DNA of 64,000 nucleotides, taken from assembly GCF_009363715.1 (NCBI RefSeq), contig NZ_CP045404.1, forward strand, positions 2,386,001 to 2,450,000. Direction: 5' to 3'. This document shows positions 52,213 to 61,301 of this stretch, piece after piece. Each line of letters opens with the position of its first letter. Position 1 is the first letter of the stretch. Both the position numbers and the translations under genes were made by a program. The notes beneath the pieces were generated by a model that saw only the letters and a program-made list of their open reading frames with translations, was not told where the DNA came from and ran no database searches. The DNA comes from Roseovarius sp. THAF9 (lineage in GTDB: Bacteria; Pseudomonadota; Alphaproteobacteria; Rhodobacterales; Rhodobacteraceae).

Positions 52213-52683
52213 ATGACCGAAACGGCACAATCTCTTTCGACCGACGCCAACGCGCAGATTTCCGAGGCGCTCAACCAATGCGTCGCTGAAACCACCGTCA
52301 CGACGATGCTGGCGCAAAACTTTCACTGGAACGTCACCGGCATGGCCTTCGGCCCGCTGCACGATCTGTTCCAGACGATCTACGAAGATCACTTCGTGGC
52401 CCAAGATGACCTGGCCGAGCGGATCAAGGCGCTCGACGGGCACGCCGAAGGTGTGCTTGCCGGCATGATCAAACGCTCCAAGGTCCCCGAGGCCGAAGGC
52501 ACACCCGCCGCCGAAGAAATGATCCGCCTGCTGAAAGAGGCCCAGGAAACCCTCGCCGAAACCATCGCCGGCGCAGGCGAACTGGCCGCGAAGCATGGCG
52601 ACACGCTGACCGAAGACTTGTGCATCGCCCGCGGTCAGACGCACGAGAAATTCGCCTGGATGCTGCGCGCCCACCTGCGCTGA
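52213..52683 (+). CDS. dps: Dps ferritin-like DNA-protection protein
   Basis: The 156-residue protein forms a 12-subunit cage that oxidises and stores iron with peroxide and protects DNA. The ferroxidase signature is clear: NFHWNVTGMAFGPLHDLF near residue 36-53 followed by YEDHFVAQDDLAERIKALDG near 57-76, with His, Asp and Glu ligands. AGGAGGCGAGA precedes the ATG. The Irr-type box upstream predicts repression under iron limitation. Confidence 0.93.
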   Translation: MTETAQSLSTDANAQISEALNQCVAETTVTTMLAQNFHWNVTGMAFGPLHDLFQTIYEDHFVAQDDLAERIKALDGHAEGVLAGMIKRSKVPEAEGTPAAEEMIRLLKEAQETLAETIAGAGELAAKHGDTLTEDLCIARGQTHEKFAWMLRAHLR

Positions 52684-52917
52684 GACCGGTCGCGCCGCGA
52701 CGCTTCGGCGTCTCGGGCGGTCCTTCGTATCATTTCGTGACCTGCCTGGATCGTGGCGTTCCGCCATCCGGGCGGAATCCTACAAGCGGAATGATATATC
52801 TGACCATTTACATCGGGAATTGTTATTCCCGACAGTTTCAGTCAGACTACTGTCGAAAAGCCGATTCCCGGCGCCTGCCGCCGGGATCGCCTCAACGACA
52901 ATCGAAGGACACGTCCC
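52684..52917. promoter_or_regulatory. Regulatory gap before the imelysin operon
   Basis: This 234-bp gap holds two dyads: CGGGAA-N6-TTCCCG at 52814-52831 and CGACAGT-N12-ACTGTCG at 52830-52855. They lie 63-104 bp before the first imelysin gene and may be operators of an iron regulator. No full Irr box was seen here. Confidence 0.45.
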
Positions 52918-54180
52918 ATGCCACGACTTCTGTCGACCACGACCACCCTTGCGCTCTGCCTTGGCGGCGGTGCCCACGCCCAAAGCGCCACAGAGGTTCT
53001 CGACACCTACGCCGATATTGCACAGGCCAACTACACCGACAGCCTCAACGCCGCCCAATCCCTGCAAGAGACCGTGATCGCCCTGATCGACAGCCCCTCT
53101 GCCGAAACCATGCAGGCGGCCCGTGACGCATGGCTGAAGGCCCGAGTGCCCTATCAGCAAAGCGAAGTCTTCCGTTTCGGCAATGCCATCGTCGACGACT
53201 GGGAAGGTAAGGTGAATGCCTGGCCGCTGGACGAAGGGCTGATCGACTATGTCGATGGCGCATATGGCGGGCCCACAGGTGCCAACCAGCTGGCCGCGCT
53301 CAACGTCATCGCCAACCCCACCTTCTCCCTGTCGGGCACTGAAATCGACGCCTCCGAGATCACGCCGGCGCTTCTTGAAAACAACCTGCACGAAGCGGAC
53401 GGGATTGAGGCCAATGTCGCCACCGGTTACCACGCCATCGAATTCCTGCTCTGGGGCCAGGACCTCAACGGGCACGAGCCCGGCGCGGGCAACCGCCCCT
53501 GGACCGACTACGCGACAGGTGAGGACTGCACCCACGGCAATTGCGACCGCCGCGCCAAGTATCTATCGGCGGCCACCGATCTTCTGGTCTCTGACCTGGA
53601 ATGGATGGCCGCGCAATGGGCCGACGGCGGCGCTGCCCGCTCCGCTCTGATGCAGGACGAAACCGCGGGGCTGTCCAGCACCCTCACCGGCATGGGCAGC
53701 CTCAGTTATGGCGAGACGGCGGGCGAACGGATGCGCCTGGGCCTGATGCTCAACGACCCGGAGGAAGAGCATTCCTGCTTTGCCGACAACACGCATAACG
53801 ACCACTTCTATAACGGCGTCGGCATCCGCAACGTCTATCTGGGCGAATACGTGCGCACCGACGGCGCCACTGTCAGCGGTCCGTCGGTCTCCGATCTGGT
53901 GGCCGCCGAAAATCCCGAGCTTGACCAGGAAATGCGCACCCGTCTTTCGCATGCAGTGCTGGCGCTTGGTCGCATCAAGACGGCGGCAGAGGCAGGGTTT
54001 GCCTATGACCAGATGCTTGCTCGCGGCGATGAGGGCGGCGAGGCGCTTATCATGGGCGGCGTCGACGGCCTGATCGCGCAGACCCGGTCGATCGAACGCG
54101 TCGTCTCGGCGCTTGAACTTGGCGGTATCTCGATCGAAGGCTCCGACAGTCTCGACAATCCGTCCGCTGTCTTTCAGTAG
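52918..54180 (+). CDS. Imelysin-family (M75, IrpA-like) periplasmic iron-uptake protein
   Basis: The 420-residue protein has a signal peptide (TTTLALCLGGGAHAQ) and two four-helix bundles. The GxHxxE motif is in ATGYHAIEFLLWGQDLNG near residue 169-186. Other conserved parts are NGVGIRNVYLGEY near 299 and WPLDEGLIDYVD near 102. Family members are iron-regulated and, with partners, serve in iron acquisition at the envelope, though the catalytic role once assumed (peptidase) is doubtful. It heads a four-gene operon. A hairpin follows at 54196. Confidence 0.9.
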   Translation: MPRLLSTTTTLALCLGGGAHAQSATEVLDTYADIAQANYTDSLNAAQSLQETVIALIDSPSAETMQAARDAWLKARVPYQQSEVFRFGNAIVDDWEGKVNAWPLDEGLIDYVDGAYGGPTGANQLAALNVIANPTFSLSGTEIDASEITPALLENNLHEADGIEANVATGYHAIEFLLWGQDLNGHEPGAGNRPWTDYATGEDCTHGNCDRRAKYLSAATDLLVSDLEWMAAQWADGGAARSALMQDETAGLSSTLTGMGSLSYGETAGERMRLGLMLNDPEEEHSCFADNTHNDHFYNGVGIRNVYLGEYVRTDGATVSGPSVSDLVAAENPELDQEMRTRLSHAVLALGRIKTAAEAGFAYDQMLARGDEGGEALIMGGVDGLIAQTRSIERVVSALELGGISIEGSDSLDNPSAVFQ

Positions 54181-54195
54181 CTTTCAACCAAATGC

Positions 54196-54220
54196 CGGGC
54201 GGCGCGCACGGCGCCGCCCG
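54196..54220 (+). terminator. Intercistronic hairpin after the first imelysin gene
   Basis: A perfect 10-bp stem (CGGGCGGCGC with GCGCCGCCCG) and 5-nt loop is followed by ATTT. It could lower expression of the downstream genes or protect the first message's 3' end. Confidence 0.5.
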
Positions 54221-54240
54221 ATTTGCACCAGCTGACCGCC

Positions 54241-55803
54241 ATGCTCTTGAACCCCATCACCCGGCTGTCCCTCGCGGCAGCGTTTGTCCTGACCGCTTTG
54301 CACCTCGCACATGCCGGGGAGGTGGCGGCACCGCCCTGGGCAGGTTTGCGCGACGTGCATCTTGATATCGTGCCGCGCACCGATGCCGAACGCGCCCGTA
54401 TCGCCGACGTCACCGCCCTGCCGCAGAATTTCTCTGCGCCCTGGGCCTTCGAGGAAAACGCCGCCGGGGCACAGACTGTCCGCGCCCGCACCACGCCCGA
54501 CGCATTCTCACAACCGGCCGAAAACCTGACCTTTGCGCAGGAGCTGGACTTTCGCGTCGGCAACGGTCTCTTTCGCCGTTTCTGGGTGTCGCCGCCCGCC
54601 TCGACCATCGCGTCGGACGGCCTCGGGCCACTCTACAACGCACGCTCATGCCAGCGCTGCCACCTCAAGGACGGGCGCGGCCATCCTCCCGAAGGCCCGG
54701 ACGACAGTGCGGTGTCGATGTTCCTGCGCATCTCCGTCTCTGCCGCCTCCCCGCAAGAGCTCGAGGCGTTCATCTCAGGCACGCATCCAACCGCGCCCGA
54801 CCCCACCTACGGCACGCAGTTGCAGGATTTCAGCCTGCCGGGCCACGCCCCTGAATACCGCCTCGAGGTCACCTATGACAAGGTGACGGTTCCACTCTCC
54901 GGCGGCCAGACCGCATCGTTGCGCCAGCCGACCTACCGCGCCGCCGACCTGGGCTATGGCCCGTTGGCCGAGGACGCGATGCTCAGTCCCCGCGTAGCGC
55001 CGCAGATGATCGGCATGGGCCTGCTGGAGGCGATCCCGGCGCAGGATATCCTGCGCAGGGCCGATCCTGACGACACCAACCTGGACGGCATTTCCGGTCG
55101 CGCACAGGTCGTATGGTCCGACGTGCACGACCAGCCGATGCTGGGTCGGTTCGGACTGAAGGCGGGCAATCCCACTGTGATGGACCAGGTCGCCAGCGCC
55201 TTTGCCGGGGATATCGGTATTTCCAACCCCATCCACCGCGCCGGGTCCGGCGACTGCACCGACGCGCAGACGGACTGCACCGCCGCGCTGCATGGCGGCG
55301 ACCCAGAACAGGGCGGGCTCGAGATCGATCAGACCGGCCTTGACCTCGTGGCGTTCTACAGCCGCACGCTTGGCGTGCCGGCACGGCGCAACGTGGACGA
55401 CCCCCAGGTGCTGCACGGGCGTCGCGTGTTCTTCGACAGCGGCTGCGCTTCGTGTCACCGCCCCAACCACGTCACCCACCGCCTGAAAGGCGAAAACCCC
55501 GCCAGCTTTCAGCTAATCTGGCCCTATACCGACCTCTTGTTGCACGACATGGGCCCGGGCCTTGCCGACAATCGCCCCGAAGGCCGTGCAAACGGCACCG
55601 AATGGCGCACCGCGCCGCTCTGGGGCATAGGCCTGACCGAAACGGTTTCGGGCCAAAGCAACTTCCTGCATGATGGCCGCGCGCGCTCGCTGCTCGAAGC
55701 CGTCCTTTGGCATGGCGGCGAAGCCCGGCCTGCCCGCGACCGCGTCGTACAAATGCCGCCCGAAGACCGCGCGGCCCTGATCCGATTTCTGGAGAGCCTG
55801 TGA
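54241..55803 (+). CDS. Di-heme thiol-oxidoreductase-like cytochrome (DUF1111)
   Basis: The 520-residue periplasmic protein has a signal peptide (LSLAAAFVLTALHLAHAGEV) and two CxxCH heme sites: NARSCQRCHLKDGRG near residue 135 and DSGCASCHRPNHVTH near 400. This is the di-heme oxidoreductase family seen beside imelysin genes. It may reduce iron or pass electrons. ATG 54241 fits the signal better than TTG 54223. The GTGA overlap couples it to the next gene. Confidence 0.87.
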   Translation: MLLNPITRLSLAAAFVLTALHLAHAGEVAAPPWAGLRDVHLDIVPRTDAERARIADVTALPQNFSAPWAFEENAAGAQTVRARTTPDAFSQPAENLTFAQELDFRVGNGLFRRFWVSPPASTIASDGLGPLYNARSCQRCHLKDGRGHPPEGPDDSAVSMFLRISVSAASPQELEAFISGTHPTAPDPTYGTQLQDFSLPGHAPEYRLEVTYDKVTVPLSGGQTASLRQPTYRAADLGYGPLAEDAMLSPRVAPQMIGMGLLEAIPAQDILRRADPDDTNLDGISGRAQVVWSDVHDQPMLGRFGLKAGNPTVMDQVASAFAGDIGISNPIHRAGSGDCTDAQTDCTAALHGGDPEQGGLEIDQTGLDLVAFYSRTLGVPARRNVDDPQVLHGRRVFFDSGCASCHRPNHVTHRLKGENPASFQLIWPYTDLLLHDMGPGLADNRPEGRANGTEWRTAPLWGIGLTETVSGQSNFLHDGRARSLLEAVLWHGGEARPARDRVVQMPPEDRAALIRFLESL

Positions 55804-56789
55804 AACGCCTGTCCCTTCTTGTCCTCGGCTTGGGCCTGTTGGCCGCGCCCGCCCTCGCCGATATGGATGCGGCGCTCGATCACCACATCCTGCCGGCGCT
55901 GGGGCGCTTCGCCGCCGCTTCGGAAACACTCGCCGACGCAGCCAAAGACGATTGCCGCCCCGAGGCGCTACGGCCCACTTACCAACATGCGTTCGACACG
56001 TGGATGCCCGTGGCGGACCTGCGGATCGGCCCGTCCGAGACCGGCGCGCTCTCCATCGGCTTCTGGCCCGATCCGCGCGGCTTCACCCAGCGCACTCTCA
56101 GCCGGCTCATCGCCGAGGCCGATCCCGTCGCGGGCGATCCCGACGCCTATGCAGATGTCTCGATCGCCGCGCGTGGTCTCTTCACGCTCGACATGCTGCT
56201 CAACGATCCCGAATTCTCGGACTATGACGCCGACAGCTACACCTGCAGCCTTGTCGTCACCATCGCCGCCGATCTTTCAACGCAAGCCGACGCCCTGCAC
56301 GCGTACTGGTCCGACGACTTCGCCGAGACGCTCCGCAGCGCGGGCGCGGAGGGTAACACTGCCTATCTGACCCCGGCCGAGGCGCAGCGAGTCATCTTCA
56401 CCCAGATCTTGTCGTCGCTTGAATTTACCGCCGGCAAACGGCTGGGCCTTCCAATGGGAAGTTTCGACCGCCCCCGCCCCGCGCTGGCCGAAGCACGCCG
56501 ATCGGGCCGTTCCCTGCGCAACGTACTTTTATCCGTCGAAGGCGTGCACGACCTCGCCCATGCGCTCGCCGATCACGGCCTGCCGAAGACCGACGCGGCC
56601 TATGCCCATGTTCAAGGCGTCGCCGAGGGTATCCAGGACCCGACCTTCAAGGACGTGGAAACACCGCAAGGCCGCCTACGGGTCGAAGTGCTGCAACAGG
56701 CCATCGACGATCTGCACCGAGCCATCGTCGCGGAAATAGGCGTGCCCTTGGGCATCGCGCCGGGCTTCAACGCGCAGGACGGAGACTGA
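55800..56789 (+). CDS. Second imelysin-family protein
   Basis: The 329-residue protein starts at GTG 55800, overlapping the previous stop, with a signal peptide (RLSLLVLGLGLLAAPALA). It is shorter than the first imelysin. Conserved parts are TYQHAFDTWMPVADLRIG near 60-77 and SIGFWPDPRGFTQRTL near 83-98; the canonical GxHxxE motif is not intact here (EGVHDLAHALAD near 248). It likely forms part of the same envelope iron system. A metal role cannot be inferred from the changed motif. Confidence 0.85.
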   Translation: MKRLSLLVLGLGLLAAPALADMDAALDHHILPALGRFAAASETLADAAKDDCRPEALRPTYQHAFDTWMPVADLRIGPSETGALSIGFWPDPRGFTQRTLSRLIAEADPVAGDPDAYADVSIAARGLFTLDMLLNDPEFSDYDADSYTCSLVVTIAADLSTQADALHAYWSDDFAETLRSAGAEGNTAYLTPAEAQRVIFTQILSSLEFTAGKRLGLPMGSFDRPRPALAEARRSGRSLRNVLLSVEGVHDLAHALADHGLPKTDAAYAHVQGVAEGIQDPTFKDVETPQGRLRVEVLQQAIDDLHRAIVAEIGVPLGIAPGFNAQDGD

Positions 56790-56792
56790 CCG

Positions 56793-57863
56793 ATGACCAC
56801 CCGCCGCGCCTTTATGGCCAGCCTGCTGGCCGCCGGAACCGCACCGCATATGGGCTGGGCCGCGGCGGGCAATTCCGCCTTCCTCGCGGCCGCGAAGGAA
56901 CGCGATGACAGCTTTGCGCTTTATGGTCTCGACACCGAGGGCCGCGCCACCTTTCGCATCCCCCTGCCCGCTCGCGGACATGCTGGCGCGGGCCATCCCG
57001 ACCGGGCCGAGGCAGTCGCATTTGCCCGCCGTCCCGGCACCTTTGCGCTGGTGATCGACTGCGCCCGAGGTGCGGTGATGCACCGTCTGACTCCGCCCGA
57101 TGGGGCGCAGTTCAATGGTCACGGCGTTTTTGCTGATGGCGGCGCGACACTCTTCACCAGCGAGCAAACCGGCACGACCAGCGAAGGCAACGTCGGCGTC
57201 TGGGACGTGCATGCTGGCTACACGCGGATCGGCAGCTTTCCCACTGGCGGCATCGGCCCGCATGACCTGCGACTCATGCCCGACAGCGCCACGCTGGCGG
57301 TGGCCAATGGCGGCATTGCCACCGATCCCGCCGACCGCGCCAAGCTGAACCTCGACACTATGCAACCCAACCTGACCTATCTCAGCTTCGCAGGCGAGGT
57401 GCTCCAGCAGGTCACGCTGCCCTCCGACCTGCACCAGAACTCGATCCGGCACCTTGCCGTCCGTTCAGACGGTCTCGTGGGTTTCGCCATGCAATGGGAA
57501 GGCGCCCCGGGCAGCGCCACGCCCCTGCTCGGCCTGCACCGCATCGGGCAAAAGGCCACGCTAGCCACCGCCCCGCTGGCCGACGAAATGGCGATGCAGG
57601 GCTATGCCGGCAGCATCGCGTTCGGCGGCGATGGGCGCGAGCTTGCCATCACCTCGCCCCGCGGCGGCCGGCTGCACCGATTTTCCGATACGGGCGGCTT
57701 TCTCGGCGCCGTCTCGCGGGCCGATATCTGTGGGCTGGCGCCGCGCCGTTCGGGATACCTCGCCAGTGACGGGCTTGGCGGGCTGTTCGGCATCCACGCC
57801 GGTGAACGGCGCGCGCTCGACCGGCACACCTGCGCCTGGGACAATCACATCGTAGCCCTCTAG
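56793..57863 (+). CDS. DUF1513 exported beta-propeller protein
   Basis: The 356-residue protein has a twin-arginine-like start (MTTRRAFMASLLAAGTAP) and a beta-propeller-like body with GHVF-type repeats: NGHGVFADGGATLFTSEQ near residue 109 and GGIGPHDLRLMPDS near 151. DUF1513 genes often end imelysin operons. It begins 3 bp after the second imelysin gene. Function unknown; it may be exported folded, with a cofactor. Confidence 0.85.
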   Translation: MTTRRAFMASLLAAGTAPHMGWAAAGNSAFLAAAKERDDSFALYGLDTEGRATFRIPLPARGHAGAGHPDRAEAVAFARRPGTFALVIDCARGAVMHRLTPPDGAQFNGHGVFADGGATLFTSEQTGTTSEGNVGVWDVHAGYTRIGSFPTGGIGPHDLRLMPDSATLAVANGGIATDPADRAKLNLDTMQPNLTYLSFAGEVLQQVTLPSDLHQNSIRHLAVRSDGLVGFAMQWEGAPGSATPLLGLHRIGQKATLATAPLADEMAMQGYAGSIAFGGDGRELAITSPRGGRLHRFSDTGGFLGAVSRADICGLAPRRSGYLASDGLGGLFGIHAGERRALDRHTCAWDNHIVAL

Positions 57864-57875
57864 GGCGCGTCCGCC

Positions 57876-59426
57876 TCAGAACATCACGCGCGGCAGCCAT
57901 GTCGCCAGCGACGGCCAGAACCATACCACGGCCACGCCGACGGCCTGCAATCCGATAAAAGGCAGGACACCGCGATAGATATGCCCGGTCGTGATCTCGG
58001 GCGGTGCAGCCCCCCGCAGGTAGAACAGCGAAAACCCGAAGGGCGGCGTCAGGAACGAGGTTTGCAGGTTGATCGCCAGGATGATTCCCAGCCAGATCGG
58101 ATCATGCCCCAGCAGGATCAGCGAGGGTGTCACGAGCGGCAGCACGATCACCGAGATTTCCACGAAATCCAGGAAGAAGCCCATGAAGAAGACGATGATC
58201 ATCGTCACGATCAGCGCCCCGGTCGCCCCGCCCGGCAGGTTCGCCAGCCAATAGGCCACACGCTCCTCCCCGCCCAATCCGATGAACACGAGCGAGAACA
58301 TTCCGGCAGCCAGGATCGTGGCAAAGATCATCGCCGTCATGGTCATGGTGGACGTGAGCGCATCATGCGCCACGCGCTCGGCCAGCACATTACGCAGCGC
58401 GGCCAGAACGCCGATTAACCCGAGCACCGCCAGCGCGATGTAGACCCCGCCGGCAATGTAAGACACGACGCCAAGATCCCCCCGCTGAAGCCGCACCGGG
58501 AAAACCCCCGCCGCGATGGCCAGCACGATCAGCGCGGCGGCGGCGATCAGGATCAGGCCCCGGGCCCGGCCCAGCCGCGCCCCTGACATCAAAAGCGCGC
58601 CCACCGCCCCCACGGCGGCGGCTTCGGTCGGCGTCGCCAGCCCGCCCAGGATCGAGCCCAGCACCGCAAAGATCAAAAGCACGGGCGGCACGATGGCCCC
58701 GAGCACTTCGCGCCCGCTCGGTTTGGACATGGTCGCGTCCGCCGGCGGCATGTCTTGCGGGCGCAACGCGCCGCGCACCAGCACGTAGATCAGATAGAGC
58801 GACACCAGCACCAAACCGGGGATCAATGCGGCGGCAAAGAACTGGCCTACGGATAGCGCCTCGACCGAGAACTTGCCCTGCTCGTACTGCGCCTGCTGAT
58901 AGGCGTTCGACATCACGTCGGCGAGGATGATCAGCAGGGTCGACGGCGGAATGATCTGCCCCAGCGTGCCCGCAGTACAGACGATCCCGGCCGACACGCT
59001 CGGATTGTACCCCGAGCGCAGCATCGTCGGCAGCGCAATCATCCCCATCGCCACCACCGTCGCGCCCACGATCCCGGTCGACGCCGCCAACAGCGCCCCC
59101 ACCAGGATTACGGAAATGCCCAGCCCGCCGCGCAACGATCCGCAGGCGCGGCCCATCGTGTCCAGCAACTCCTCGGCGATGCGGCTTTTCTCCAGCAATG
59201 CGCCCATCAGCACGAACAGCGGTATCGCGATCAGCACCTGGTTCGAAATCAGCCCGAACACCCGTTGCCCGAACGCCCCCAAAAGAGAGATGTCCATCGC
59301 CCCCACGGCCCAGCCCAGATAGGCGAACAGCACCGCGATCCCGGCGATGCTGAACGCCACCGGAAAGCCCGACAGTATCGCCACCACGAGGGCCGCGAAC
59401 ATCAGAAGATCAAGATATTCCGTCAC
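57876..59426 (-). CDS. dctM: TRAP transporter large permease (DctM), keto-acid type operon
   Basis: The 516-residue permease is longer than usual (about 425) because of an extra hydrophobic stretch near residues 280-350. It has about fourteen membrane segments. AGIVCTAGTLGQIIPPSTLL near residue 147 and FMGFFLDFVEISVIVLPLV are family-typical. It overlaps dctQ by 4 bp (ATGA) and is convergent with DUF1513 (12 bp gap). Confidence 0.9.
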   Translation of the reverse strand: MTEYLDLLMFAALVVAILSGFPVAFSIAGIAVLFAYLGWAVGAMDISLLGAFGQRVFGLISNQVLIAIPLFVLMGALLEKSRIAEELLDTMGRACGSLRGGLGISVILVGALLAASTGIVGATVVAMGMIALPTMLRSGYNPSVSAGIVCTAGTLGQIIPPSTLLIILADVMSNAYQQAQYEQGKFSVEALSVGQFFAAALIPGLVLVSLYLIYVLVRGALRPQDMPPADATMSKPSGREVLGAIVPPVLLIFAVLGSILGGLATPTEAAAVGAVGALLMSGARLGRARGLILIAAAALIVLAIAAGVFPVRLQRGDLGVVSYIAGGVYIALAVLGLIGVLAALRNVLAERVAHDALTSTMTMTAMIFATILAAGMFSLVFIGLGGEERVAYWLANLPGGATGALIVTMIIVFFMGFFLDFVEISVIVLPLVTPSLILLGHDPIWLGIILAINLQTSFLTPPFGFSLFYLRGAAPPEITTGHIYRGVLPFIGLQAVGVAVVWFWPSLATWLPRVMF

Positions 59427-59920
59427 GCCGGCTCCTCACCGGCCAGAAGCCGCAGCAGGATCGCGATGGATTGCAACGCCACCAGAACGCAGAAGACCGG
59501 GATCAGCGATTTCAGCAGGAACACCGCCTCGATCCCTCCCACGGAAATGGGCCCTTCAAGAATTTTCCACGAATTGCGCACCGATGGCCAGGACCACCAG
59601 ATCAGCGCCACCATGGCGGGCAACAGCAGGAACAGGTGCCCGGCCATGTCGATCCACCGCCGCGTGGCAGGGCCGGCCTTGGCATAAAAAATGTCGACCC
59701 GCACATGCTTGTCCACCAGCAGCGTATAGCCGGCGGCCAGCATGAACAAAGTGGCATGTAGGTACAGCACGCTTTCCTGCACCCAGATCGAATTGACGCC
59801 AAAGACATAGCGCCCGATCACGATGCCGAACTGCACCAGCACCATAATCAGCGCGAACCAGCGCACCACGTGCGCGACACCGCGATTGATCACGTCGATG
59901 ATCCCTGCAAGTGCCAGCAT
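59423..59920 (-). CDS. dctQ: TRAP transporter small permease (DctQ)
   Basis: The 165-residue protein has four membrane segments (about 20-40, 52-72, 90-110 and 130-150) with VNSIWVQESVLYLHATLFML near residue 40. It partners the DctM above, whose start overlaps its stop, and lies 62 bp after the receptor gene. Confidence 0.88.
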   Translation of the reverse strand: MLALAGIIDVINRGVAHVVRWFALIMVLVQFGIVIGRYVFGVNSIWVQESVLYLHATLFMLAAGYTLLVDKHVRVDIFYAKAGPATRRWIDMAGHLFLLLPAMVALIWWSWPSVRNSWKILEGPISVGGIEAVFLLKSLIPVFCVLVALQSIAILLRLLAGEEPA

Positions 59921-59982
59921 GACGCGGCCTTCCCTGCCCCTGTTTTCATGGCGCGCGAGGCCGCCCCCGCGCGCCTGCTTTC

Positions 59983-61068
59983 TCAGTAGCCCATCACCTC
60001 GGCGCGGGCATTCATCTGGCCGTTGTCGGCATAGGTCATGTACGCGCCGATGCTGTCACGATAGGCGACAAAGCTTTCGGTGATCCGCTTGACCAACTCG
60101 TCGCTGTCCTGACGCAGTTCGTCGATCACTTCCTTGGCCGCCTCGCCCATGGCGTCGATCACCTCCTGCGGGAATTTCTTGACCTGCACGCCGTCTTCCT
60201 CGACCAGCTTTTTCAGCGAAGCCGCGTGCTTGGTGGTGTATTCCGTCCAGACCGGGTTGTAGAGGCTTTCGCACGCCACCGACACGACCTCTTTCAGGTC
60301 GTCGGGCAACGCACCGAAGACCTCGGCATTCACACCGCATTCCTCGGCCGAGGACGGCTCGCCCACGCCGGGCCAGTAATAGTTCTTGGCCACCTGCTGA
60401 TAGCCCAGCGCGCTGTCGGTCCAGGGCCCGATGAACTCGCCCGCGTCCAATGCGCCGGTCTGCAACGCCTGGAACATGTCCGGCCCGCCCATGGCCTCGG
60501 CCGCCATGCCCAGCTTGGCGCACATCTCGGAGGCAAGGCCCGTGGTGCGGAACTTCAGCCCCTTCAGGTCCTCGACAGAGTTGATCTCGTTGCGGAACCA
60601 GCCACCCCATTGCGGGCCGGAGTTGCCGCACAGAAACGGCTTGATGCCGAACTGGCCGTACATCTCATCGTAAAGCTCTTGCCCGCCGCCGTGATAGAGC
60701 CAGCCCACCTGCTCATCCGCACGTAATCCGAAAGGCTGCGAGCCGAACAGAAGGATCCCCTTGGATTTCGAGCCCCAATAGGCCGGCACCGCGTGGTAAA
60801 GTTCAGCCGTGCCTTCGCTGACGGCATCGAACACGCCGCGCCCGGGCACCAGTTCACCCGCGGCGAACAGCTTCACCTCGATCCGCCCGCCCGACAGCGT
60901 GGTGATCCGGTCGGCCAGCATCTGCGCGGCCACACCGGGGCCAGGCAGGTTCTTGGGCCATGCCGTGACCATCTTCCATTGTTGGATATCCTGCGCGATT
61001 GCCGGGGTAGCCAGCGGCGCGGCGGCGGTGCCGATAGCGGCACTCGTCAGAAACTTACGTCTGTCCAT
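59983..61068 (-). CDS. dctP: TRAP substrate-binding protein, TakP-like, Tat-exported
   Basis: The 361-residue receptor has a twin-arginine signal (MDRRKFLTSAAIGTAAAPLA). The WKMVTAWPKNLPGPGVAA motif near residue 32, NSGPQWGGWFRNEINSVED near 148-166, LKGLKFRTTGLASEM and GALDAGEFIGPWTDSALG near 200 fit the TakP family of 2-keto-acid receptors. ATG 61068 behind CAAGGAGAGAGAC was chosen; the upstream frame is not signal-like. Location after the hut genes may hint at a nitrogen-related keto acid, but that is weak. Confidence 0.9.
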   Translation of the reverse strand: MDRRKFLTSAAIGTAAAPLATPAIAQDIQQWKMVTAWPKNLPGPGVAAQMLADRITTLSGGRIEVKLFAAGELVPGRGVFDAVSEGTAELYHAVPAYWGSKSKGILLFGSQPFGLRADEQVGWLYHGGGQELYDEMYGQFGIKPFLCGNSGPQWGGWFRNEINSVEDLKGLKFRTTGLASEMCAKLGMAAEAMGGPDMFQALQTGALDAGEFIGPWTDSALGYQQVAKNYYWPGVGEPSSAEECGVNAEVFGALPDDLKEVVSVACESLYNPVWTEYTTKHAASLKKLVEEDGVQVKKFPQEVIDAMGEAAKEVIDELRQDSDELVKRITESFVAYRDSIGAYMTYADNGQMNARAEVMGY

Positions 61069-61301
61069 GTCTCTCTCCTTGTTGGTTGGTGGTGTTTGAT
61101 TTTGTGTCACCGCGGCGCCGCGCACGATGCCTTAGCAGTCGCGCCGCAGCTGCGGTTTTTCAAGGCTGCAAAGCGGTTTGCAGCAAGCGGCCTCGCTTCG
61201 CGGTCGGATCCAGGACGCATCTGATTAAATTCCGTGCCACGGCACGCTTGTCGCCACACTTGGCAAGCTGCCTTCCTGACGCTGTCGGCCCTTTCCATGG
61301 C
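61069..61301. other. Spacer between hutU and the TRAP operon
   Basis: A 233-bp gap with a perfect palindrome CCGCAGCTGCGG (61144-61155) followed on the plus strand by TTTTT, and CCGTGCCACGG near 61230. It may hold the hut terminator and the TRAP promoter; no gene is seen. Confidence 0.4.
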
